In this document: positions 12,441-17,759 of the stretch, piece by piece
Layout of the letters: each line of letters opens with the position of its first letter
Numbering within the stretch: position 1 is the first letter of the stretch
Assembly (NCBI GenBank): GCA_003170875.1
Contig: PMYJ01000253.1
Span: forward strand, 4,842-22,600
Direction of reading: 5' to 3'
Length of the DNA stretch: 17,759 bases
Source: Candidatus Dormiibacterota bacterium
GTDB taxonomy: Bacteria > Chloroflexota > Dormibacteria > Aeolococcales > Aeolococcaceae
Program-made: the position numbers and the translations under genes
The notes under the pieces: generated by a model
Databases searched by the model: none
The model's input: only the letters and a program-made list of their open reading frames with translations
What the model was told of the DNA's origin: nothing

Positions 12441-14729
12441 GTGGTCGAGACAGCGCTCCTTGGCTTTCCCCGCATCGGCCCCCACCGAGAGCTGAAGCAG
12501 GCACTTGAGCGTCACTGGTCAGGCAGGGCCCCGGCCGAGAATCTCGATCAGGGAGCGACGAGCATCCGTCGTGAACACATCCAAGGCGCGGTGCGAGCGG
12601 GGGTGGACGTCGTCCCGTGCAATGACTTCTCGCTGTACGACCACGTTCTGGACACCGCTGTCCTGGTTGGCGCTGTCCCAGCCCGGTTCGCAGCGGTTCC
12701 TTCCGCTGCGCATGAGCGTTACTTCGCGATGGCGCGGGGCACTGCAACGGTCAAACCGCTCGAGATGACCAAGTGGTTTGACACGAACTATCACTATCTC
12801 GTCCCCGAGATCGACGCCGGCACGAGGTTTGCCCTGCAGGCCGACAAGCTGCTCTCGGAGTTGCGCGACGCGCGTGAATGGGGAGTTCGAGCACGTCCTG
12901 TCGTGCTCGGCCCTCTGTCATTCCTACTTCTGGCAAAGTCGCACAACGCCGCCCTCCCACTCTCGCCCCTCCTCGACCGGCTCGTTCCCGTCTACGAGGA
13001 ACTGCTGACGGCCATCTCCGACGCTGGCGGGTCTGAGGTGCAGATCGACGAGCCCTGCCTCGTGACCGACGTCACGGACGACGAGCTGATGGCCTTTGAG
13101 GGTGCGTGGCAACGCCTCGTCACGGCGCGTCCGACTCTGCAGATCACATTGGCGACGTACTTCGGCGGTTTGGGAAAGAACCTCGAGCGGATCATCTCGC
13201 TGCCCGCTGCGGAATTCCATCTCGACCTGGTTCGAGCGCCCGAGCAACTCGACAGGGCGATCACGGCGCTCTCCTCCTCGGCCCGCCTCTCTCTCGGAGT
13301 GGTCGATGGACGGAACATCTGGATCGCGGACCTGGAGTCGTTGATCGCCCTGATCGAGCCAGTCATCGAGAAGCTGGGCGCCGATCGCGTGCGCCTCGCG
13401 CCTTCTTGTTCCCTCTTGCACGTGCCGTACAGCGCAGAAGGTGAGGAGCGTCTCGATGCGCGCGTCCGGTCGTGGTTGGCATTCGGCCAGGAGAAGCTCG
13501 GTGAACTGCAACTCCTGAAAGCCGCACTCGGCGCCGATGGTGAGACCCGGCGCGAGCTGATCGCGGCCAACCACTCGGCCGTGATGTCGAGACGGACGTC
13601 CACCCTGACCCACGACCCGGCGGTCGCCGACCGGCTGCAGGCCATCCGTCCCCGGGACCTCGAGCGCCGATCGCCGTACGCACAGCGTGCGGAGTTGCAA
13701 GCTCAGCGACTCAAGCTCCCCGAGCTCCCCACGACCACGATCGGCTCCTTCCCCCAGACGAAGGAGATCCGTGAGGCGAGGCGACGACATGAGTCCGAGG
13801 TGATGTCAACGGAGGACTACGAGGCGTTCCTTCGCGATCAAATTCGGTTCGTGGTCGAGTTTCAGGATCGTCTGGGCTTGGACGTCTTGGTGCACGGAGA
13901 GTCCGAGCGCAACGACATGGTGCAGTACTTCGCCGAGCAGCTCAACGGGTTCGCCATCTCCGCGCACGGTTGGGTCCAATCATATGGCTCGCGCTGCGTC
14001 AAGCCCCCAATTCTCTTTGGCGACGTCACCAGACCCATGCCAATGACGGTGCGTTGGTGGAGACATGCGCAGAGTTGCACGCGCAAACCGGTCAAGGGAA
14101 TGTTGACGGGGCCGGTGACCATCCTGCAGTGGTCATTCGTTCGCGACGACCAGCCACGGGCGGAGACCTGTCAGCAGATTGCGCTCGCCATCCGGGACGA
14201 AACCCTCGATTTGGAGAGAGCCGGTGCGCAGATCATCCAGATTGACGAGGCCGCCCTGCGCGAGGGCCTCCCGCTCCGACGTGCGGACCAGGAGCATTAC
14301 GTGCGCTGGGCGGTCGACTGCTTTCGATTGGCGGCCAATGGGGTGGCCGACGCAACGCAGTTGCATTCGCACATGTGCTACTCGGAGTTCAACGAGATGA
14401 TCGAGCACATCGCCCGGATGGATGCCGATGTCATCTCGATCGAGGCCTCGCGGTCGCAGATGGATCTACTTGACGCGTTTCGGGATTTCCGTTACCCGAA
14501 CGCGGTCGGTCCGGGTGTCTACGACATCCACTCTCCGCGTATTCCGACTGCCGAGGAGATCGTCGGGTTGCTCCACGAGGCGGAGGGCCGCATACCCCGC
14601 GAGCGGTTGTGGGTGAACCCCGATTGCGGTCTCAAGACCCGTGGATGGGAAGAGGTCACCCCGGCGCTCGAGCATCTCGTCGAGGCGGCCCGGTCCCTGC
14701 GCGCCGGCACGGGCGCCAGGATCTCATAG
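12441..14729 (+). CDS. metE: Cobalamin-independent methionine synthase
   Basis: Transfers a methyl group from 5-methyltetrahydropteroyl-polyglutamate to homocysteine, the last step of methionine synthesis, without B12. 762 residues, the full two-barrel length. The N-terminal barrel opens with LLGFPRIGPHRELKQALE and carries KWFDTNYHYLVPE. The C-terminal barrel has TTTIGSFPQT, the homocysteine/folate region and all zinc ligands: His644 and Cys646 (HSHMCYSEF), Glu668 (ISIEASRS) and Cys729 (NPDCGLKTRGW). Each is shifted by exactly +3 from E. coli MetE. GTG 12441 has an excellent ribosome site, GGAGG, 9 bases upstream. Transcription passes through the B12 riboswitch, so it should be made when cobalamin is short. 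GC is lower than in neighbours (about 63-65% in rows I counted against 72-78%), suggesting acquisition from elsewhere. The next gene starts 5 bases on. Confidence 0.97.
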   Translation: MVETALLGFPRIGPHRELKQALERHWSGRAPAENLDQGATSIRREHIQGAVRAGVDVVPCNDFSLYDHVLDTAVLVGAVPARFAAVPSAAHERYFAMARGTATVKPLEMTKWFDTNYHYLVPEIDAGTRFALQADKLLSELRDAREWGVRARPVVLGPLSFLLLAKSHNAALPLSPLLDRLVPVYEELLTAISDAGGSEVQIDEPCLVTDVTDDELMAFEGAWQRLVTARPTLQITLATYFGGLGKNLERIISLPAAEFHLDLVRAPEQLDRAITALSSSARLSLGVVDGRNIWIADLESLIALIEPVIEKLGADRVRLAPSCSLLHVPYSAEGEERLDARVRSWLAFGQEKLGELQLLKAALGADGETRRELIAANHSAVMSRRTSTLTHDPAVADRLQAIRPRDLERRSPYAQRAELQAQRLKLPELPTTTIGSFPQTKEIREARRRHESEVMSTEDYEAFLRDQIRFVVEFQDRLGLDVLVHGESERNDMVQYFAEQLNGFAISAHGWVQSYGSRCVKPPILFGDVTRPMPMTVRWWRHAQSCTRKPVKGMLTGPVTILQWSFVRDDQPRAETCQQIALAIRDETLDLERAGAQIIQIDEAALREGLPLRRADQEHYVRWAVDCFRLAANGVADATQLHSHMCYSEFNEMIEHIARMDADVISIEASRSQMDLLDAFRDFRYPNAVGPGVYDIHSPRIPTAEEIVGLLHEAEGRIPRERLWVNPDCGLKTRGWEEVTPALEHLVEAARSLRAGTGARIS

Positions 14730-14734
14730 ATCCA

Positions 14735-15721
14735 ATGTGTCGCCCCGCCCGAGCTGCTCTCGATCGGCTGCCTCCGTACGCGACCATGGGCGTCGGATCG
14801 CTACCCGGCGTTGATCCGGTCGTTGCCGTCGGCCATGTCTTGGAGTCGTACGACATTCCGTTTTGTCCACAGCTTCCCGCCCTCGACGGCAACATGATCG
14901 ACGAGTGGCTCGGCGTGCCACCCGGTCGCTGCGGGTGGTCGCCGGAGCGGGACCGCAAGCAGGCTCGGGCCTGGGGCGCGTTTCTCGCCGCCGTTGTCGC
15001 CACGCCGCCGGCTCACACCGTGGTCAAGCTCCAGGTGACCGGCCCGGTGACGCTGTGCTGGGCGCTCGAGGAGCGTGGGAGCGAACCGGCTGCGACGTTC
15101 GCGCGCGACGTGGCCGAATGGCTGGCCAGCAATGTGCGGACGCAGATCGATGCTCTCAGCGACCGTGGCATGGACTGTCTGCTGGTTGTTGATGAGCCGG
15201 CACTCGACCTTCTTCCCACCCGTCGAGGTCTCGTTGAGGCATGGGAGCCCCTACGGACGGTCGGTTCGGCATGGGGCCTCCATCTCTGCTGCGCGCCACC
15301 CTGGGAGCTTGTTGAGGAGGCGTCTCCCGATTTCCTCAACATAGACCTCGTGCACCATCCCCTGGACGAAGAGGCAGCTGGCTCCCTCTGCAATCTTCTG
15401 CGCACGGGCACCACGGTGGCGTGGGGCGTCACCCCTACGACCGCCATGGGGGGGCCGGCCGCCGCGACGCGTCTTCTTGACACCGCCATTGCACAGGTCG
15501 TCGGACACGGCCTCGATCAGGACGATGTCGGACGCCACAGCGTACTGACCGCCTCATGTGGCACGGGCGCCAATTCCCTGAGTGAGGAGTCGTCCGTCGC
15601 CGCCACCCTCCAATGTGTTGCAGCGATTGCCAGCCGGAGGGAGAGTCGGTCGTTGATAGCCCGCTTCGAGACACAAGGGAAGGAGTGGTCGGGGGTGGCG
15701 GGAGTCGATCACAAGCCTTGA
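14735..15721 (+). CDS. MetE C-terminal-barrel-like protein (core-MetE family)
   Basis: 328 residues, one barrel only. It opens with YATMGVGSLPGVDPVVAVGHVLE and DIPFCPQLP, typical of the short UROD/MetE-like methyltransferase family. VKLQVTGPVTLCWALEE and VDEPALD correspond to MetE's TGPVTILQW and IDEAALR. Putative zinc ligands are His183 and Cys185 (LHLCCAPPW) and Cys275 (TASCGTGANS). The glutamate ligand of MetE has no clear counterpart; Asp204 is at roughly the right place. Some short relatives methylate homocysteine from methylcobalamin or a corrinoid protein instead of folate; which donor applies here is unknown. ATG 14735 lies 5 bases after the metE stop, so it should share the riboswitch-controlled transcript; ATG 14786 is an alternative. 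Its GC is also relatively low. Confidence 0.8.
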   Translation: MCRPARAALDRLPPYATMGVGSLPGVDPVVAVGHVLESYDIPFCPQLPALDGNMIDEWLGVPPGRCGWSPERDRKQARAWGAFLAAVVATPPAHTVVKLQVTGPVTLCWALEERGSEPAATFARDVAEWLASNVRTQIDALSDRGMDCLLVVDEPALDLLPTRRGLVEAWEPLRTVGSAWGLHLCCAPPWELVEEASPDFLNIDLVHHPLDEEAAGSLCNLLRTGTTVAWGVTPTTAMGGPAAATRLLDTAIAQVVGHGLDQDDVGRHSVLTASCGTGANSLSEESSVAATLQCVAAIASRRESRSLIARFETQGKEWSGVAGVDHKP

Positions 15722-15743
15722 GTGCAAGGAGGTGAAGGCTGCG

Positions 15744-16196
15744 TCACCGCAGTCGGTGGGCGCTGTCTTCCGGGATCTCCTGAGGGTCGTCGGAGTGCAG
15801 CAGCGCCGCCAGCAGTTCCACGCCCTCAACCACCCGCGGCCCGGGACGAGAGAAGCAGGCGTTGGCGTCGACGGCGTAGACGCGGCCGAGCCCCTCAGCT
15901 TCGGGCCGCGACAGCAGAGCTGGGGCCTGAGCCACCGCTCCGGCCAGGTCAAAGCCGCACGGAGAGAAGACGGTGACGTCCACCTGCTCGGCTTCGATCT
16001 CGTTCCACGTGAGTCGCCGCGACCGTGCGCCTCGCGCAGCCAACACGGGTGTCCCTCCGGCCGCGACAATCATGTCGGGGACCCAATGGGCGGCATTGAA
16101 GGGAGGATCGGGCCACTCCAGTACCAGGACCCGGGGCCGCGGTCGTCCCGAGACGCGCTCTTGCACTGCTTCAAGCCGTTGGCGAAGGCGGGCCAT
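15744..16196 (-). CDS. BtuF-like cobalamin-binding protein, C-terminal lobe only
   Basis: 150 residues matching only the second half of BtuF/helical-backbone metal-receptor proteins: a connecting helix (MARLRQRLEAVQERVSGRP) and then RVLVLEWPDPPFNAAHWVPDMIVAAGG, VTVFSPCGFDL, GRVYAVDANACFSRPGPRVVEGVELLAALLH. A normal protein is about 270-300 residues with an N-terminal lobe and secretion signal, and neither is present upstream. ATG 16196 overlaps the TGA of the DUF5522 gene (TGATG), which suggests translational coupling; a TTG at 16199 is just upstream. It may be a truncated relic, or a domain reused inside the cell. It converges on the MetE-like gene with a 22-base gap; small hairpins there (CTGCG-TCAC-CGCAG at 15739-15752) may help termination. 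Confidence 0.75.
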   Translation of the reverse strand: MARLRQRLEAVQERVSGRPRPRVLVLEWPDPPFNAAHWVPDMIVAAGGTPVLAARGARSRRLTWNEIEAEQVDVTVFSPCGFDLAGAVAQAPALLSRPEAEGLGRVYAVDANACFSRPGPRVVEGVELLAALLHSDDPQEIPEDSAHRLR

Positions 16197-16423
16197 CAAG
16201 TCCCGGGCGCGGTCGCGTGTGCCGGTCGGCCCGCCCGACGCTGCTCATCGTCGGAGTAGGGACAATGGTGGCAGCCGCTTCCGCAGCAGTAGCCGCGTGC
16301 CAGCAGCGCCGAAGACGTGAACACGAGGAACCCGCTGGATGGGTCAACGTAGGTCAGCCGGCCAGCGGCTACCGCGCTGTCGTGAGCCACCTGCGCCGCC
16401 GGGCTGATCGCGGGCGGCGGCAT
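16196..16423 (-). CDS. DUF5522 family small cysteine protein
   Basis: 75 residues. The centre matches the short DUF5522 family: YVDPSSGFLVFTSSALLARGYCCGSGCHHCPY, with the CCGxGCxxCPY signature (Cys46, Cys47, Cys51, Cys54). The four cysteines look like a metal or Fe-S site, but function is unknown. ATG 16423 has no ribosome site, so the transcript may be leaderless. Its stop overlaps the start of the BtuF-lobe gene. The upstream intergenic region (16424-16571) is shared with the divergent dps gene and its twin palindromes, one of which also presents TTGACA in the minus direction. Confidence 0.8.
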   Translation of the reverse strand: MPPPAISPAAQVAHDSAVAAGRLTYVDPSSGFLVFTSSALLARGYCCGSGCHHCPYSDDEQRRAGRPAHATAPGT

Positions 16424-16478
16424 TGTTGACCGAATAGTGACGCGTGCCCCGGGGGTTGGGAGCCGCGCAGCAGTAGTT

Positions 16479-16491
16479 TTGACAGTGTCAA
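16479..16491. promoter_or_regulatory. Operator palindrome 1 over the dps -35
   Basis: TTGACAGTGTCAA is a perfect palindrome about a central G. Its first six bases are a consensus -35 (TTGACA, 16479-16484). The -10 is TATCAT (16503-16508) after an 18-base spacer. Because it is palindromic, the site shows TTGACA on both strands. Confidence 0.7.
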
Positions 16492-16506
16492 GGGTAAGGC
16501 GCTATC

Positions 16507-16519
16507 ATGACAGTGTCAT
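16507..16519. promoter_or_regulatory. Operator palindrome 2 at the dps -10/start site
   Basis: ATGACAGTGTCAT shares the 11-base core TGACAGTGTCA with palindrome 1, centred 28 bases away, and overlaps the last two bases of the -10. A repressor bound to both copies would cover the whole promoter. The PerR-like regulator encoded two genes' distance downstream is the obvious candidate. Confidence 0.7.
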
Positions 16520-16571
16520 TGATGGAGTTCGGGGCCAACCGAGGTTCCCGGACGGTTGTGGAGGTAGCAGC

Positions 16572-17048
16572 ATGAGTAGCGCAGTGGTTGTCCCCCGTGC
16601 GGAGCCGGCGGCCGAGGTCGGCGTCGCCGCCGAGCTTCAGTCGACCCTGGTTGAGCTGATCGATCTGAGCCTGATCGCCAAGCAGGCCCACTGGAACGTG
16701 AGCGGCCCGCTCTTCCGGCCGCTTCACCTGCACTTCGACGAGATCGCCGACGAGGCTCGGGGTTGGGCCGACGACGTGGCTGAGCGCCTCGAGGCCATCG
16801 GGGTGGCTGCCGATGGGCGCACCGCGTCCGTGGCGGCCGGCTCGGGGTTGGCCGCCATGCCCGAGGGGAAGGTGGAGGGCGCGGCGGCGGTGCGGCTGGT
16901 CTCCGACCGGCTGGACCGGATCGCAGAGCGGGTCCGCCAGCGGGTCGAAGGTCTGGATGGCGGTGACGCGCTGAGCCAGGACGTACTCATCGAAGTGGGC
17001 CGCGGTCTGGAGAAGCAGGGGTGGATGCTGCGCGAGCAGGCCGTCTGA
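16572..17048 (+). CDS. dps: Dps-family ferritin (DNA-protection/iron storage)
   Basis: 158 residues. Dps proteins form 12-subunit shells that oxidise Fe(II) with peroxide and store it, protecting DNA in the cytoplasm. The ferroxidase ligands all have family spacing: His40 (QAHWNV), His52, Asp56 (LHLHFDEIADE), Asp67 and Glu71 (WADDVAERLEAIG), i.e. +12, +4, +11, +4. The hydrophobic helix VELIDLSLIAKQAHWNVSGP is typical. ATG 16572 has a strong ribosome site GGAGGT (16560-16565) 6 bases upstream; the frame is open from 16437 but unsupported. It has no lysine-rich N-terminal tail, so DNA binding of the E. coli type is uncertain. Expression is probably controlled through the two identical palindromes in its promoter. 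The Fur-family gene overlaps its end. Confidence 0.92.
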   Translation: MSSAVVVPRAEPAAEVGVAAELQSTLVELIDLSLIAKQAHWNVSGPLFRPLHLHFDEIADEARGWADDVAERLEAIGVAADGRTASVAAGSGLAAMPEGKVEGAAAVRLVSDRLDRIAERVRQRVEGLDGGDALSQDVLIEVGRGLEKQGWMLREQAV

Positions 17049-17467
17049 GAGTCGATGGGCTTGCCGACGAGCTGAGGGGAGCGGGGCTACGGGCGACTCG
17101 GCCCCGCCTCCTCGTCCTGGGATTCCTGCGCGAGCACCACGGGCACCACTCCGCCGAGGAGGTGACGGCGGCCCTCACCGCAGCCGGCGAGCCGCTGCTG
17201 CGCGGTTCGGTGTACAGCGTGCTGGGGGGGTTGGTCGGCGCCGGGCTCGTCCTCGTCGCCGACACCGGCCCTGGGCGCTCTCTCTATGAGGCGAGTGATG
17301 CCTGGCATCACCACTTCGTCTGTCGGGTCTGCGGCGCCGTGGTCGACGTACCCTGCGTCGTGGGGGCACGGCCCTGCCTCGAAGCCGGGCTGGTCGGCGC
17401 CGAGGTCGACGAGGCCCAGGTCATCTTCCGGGGTCGATGCGCCGCCTGTGCCGCGGCGGCGGGGTGA
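17021..17467 (+). CDS. Fur-superfamily regulator, PerR-like
   Basis: 148 residues. An N-terminal winged-helix DNA-binding domain (LADELRGAGLRATRPRLLVLGFLREHHGHHSAEEV, then SVYSVLGGLVGAGLV) leads to a dimerisation domain with a structural zinc site, Cys101/Cys104 and Cys140/Cys143. Aligned by eye to B. subtilis PerR, the regulatory-metal residues are His43, Glu90 (Asp85 in PerR), His96, His98 and Asp109 (PerR Asp104). The Asp at the last position is PerR-like. With dps upstream, an iron/peroxide-responsive repressor is likely. The only start able to give a whole domain is GTG 17021, inside dps, with GGAG (17009-17012) 8 bases upstream; the 28-base overlap implies translational coupling and hence a fixed ratio with Dps. 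Confidence 0.85.
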   Translation: MDAARAGRLRVDGLADELRGAGLRATRPRLLVLGFLREHHGHHSAEEVTAALTAAGEPLLRGSVYSVLGGLVGAGLVLVADTGPGRSLYEASDAWHHHFVCRVCGAVVDVPCVVGARPCLEAGLVGAEVDEAQVIFRGRCAACAAAAG

Positions 17468-17494
17468 CTTTGCCTTCGAGCTGAGGGTCACCCC
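17461..17494 (+). terminator. Hairpin at the end of the fur-like gene
   Basis: GGGGTGAC (17461-17468) and GTCACCCC (17487-17494) form a perfect 8-bp stem with an 18-base loop; the left arm contains the TGA stop. The loop is long and no T-run follows, so termination is only suggested. Confidence 0.35.
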
Positions 17495-17759
17495 GCCGGC
17501 TTCGGAGACGGTCCGATACCGCCGCCTCCTGAAGCGCTGGCCGATCTGTCTCCTCCGCTCCTCGTACCGCGCGCGCTGGCGTCAAGATCGGGGGCACCCG
17601 CATGAGAGTCGGTCTGGGTTGCGCCTCTCGGTCGGCGCGGCGTGGCTTGCGCCTTTCGGTGAGGGAAACAGGACGGTGCGTAGGCCAGGAACCTCGGGGC
17701 GCTCCAGGTGGCGCCCGTGGGCGGGGGGGGCGGGGCGGGGTCGTCGTGGGCGGCCTTGG
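17495..17759. other. Stretch without a supported gene at the right edge
   Basis: No convincing frame on either strand. It contains a near-identical 14-base direct repeat, TTGCGCCTCTCGGT (17619-17632) and TTGCGCCTTTCGGT (17647-17660), 28 bases apart, and a G-rich run at 17713-17740. It may belong to the upstream region of a gene beyond the window. Confidence 0.4.

Noticed and set aside
12133..12747. Upstream extension of the cobQ frame
   Set aside because: It crosses the B12 riboswitch and the start of metE on the other strand; CobQ homology begins about 15 residues after GTG 12132.

Overview
The window is very GC-rich, uses GTG and TTG starts freely, and carries a type-3 prolyl-tRNA synthetase behind ispG. 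It also has a PerR/Fur-type regulator behind a dps-like gene and an actinobacterial-looking cobalamin riboswitch. This suggests a high-GC Gram-positive-like lineage (Actinomycetota, Chloroflexota or a Dormibacterota-type relative). The sequence alone does not let me choose among them.

Left part (1-4400). The 3' end of ispG (isoprenoid synthesis) is followed by proS. An IS110-family insertion sequence (about 2023-3485) sits directly against the proS stop codon. Its short sub-terminal inverted repeats and its roughly 230-nt non-coding right end are typical of the IS1111 branch, and the right end folds into several perfect stems, so it is a candidate guide (bridge/seeker) RNA. Beyond it lie eroded sequence with what looks like the first residues of a Tn3-type transposase, then a small unknown ORF.

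Middle (4400-9250). On the minus strand are a membrane-anchored protein with two internal repeats, a possible scrap of msrA, a YihY/BrkB-type membrane protein, and an 830-base stretch without a convincing gene. That stretch holds the exact 3' half of a tRNA-Pro(GGG), from anticodon loop to discriminator base, next to five tandem 10-bp repeats. I read this as an attachment-site remnant of an element that would extend rightwards. To its right is a minus-strand run of cobQ (cobyric acid synthase), an MprF-like DUF2156 membrane protein and a thiamine-diphosphate enzyme.

Right part (12100-17759). Divergent from cobQ, a cobalamin riboswitch with a visible L5-L13 kissing-loop match precedes metE and a second, half-sized MetE-like gene. 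This pair has visibly lower GC than its surroundings. Converging on it are a DUF5522 gene and, overlapping it, a gene for only the C-terminal lobe of a BtuF-like cobalamin-binding protein. Finally a Dps-family ferritin with a twin-palindrome promoter overlaps a PerR-like Fur-family regulator.

The themes are B12/methionine economy (cobQ, riboswitch, metE pair, BtuF fragment) and iron/peroxide defence (dps-fur), with two separate traces of mobile DNA. The strongest leads are the IS guide-RNA candidate, the tRNA-Pro att remnant with decamer repeats, the truncated BtuF coupled to DUF5522, and the twin dps operator.
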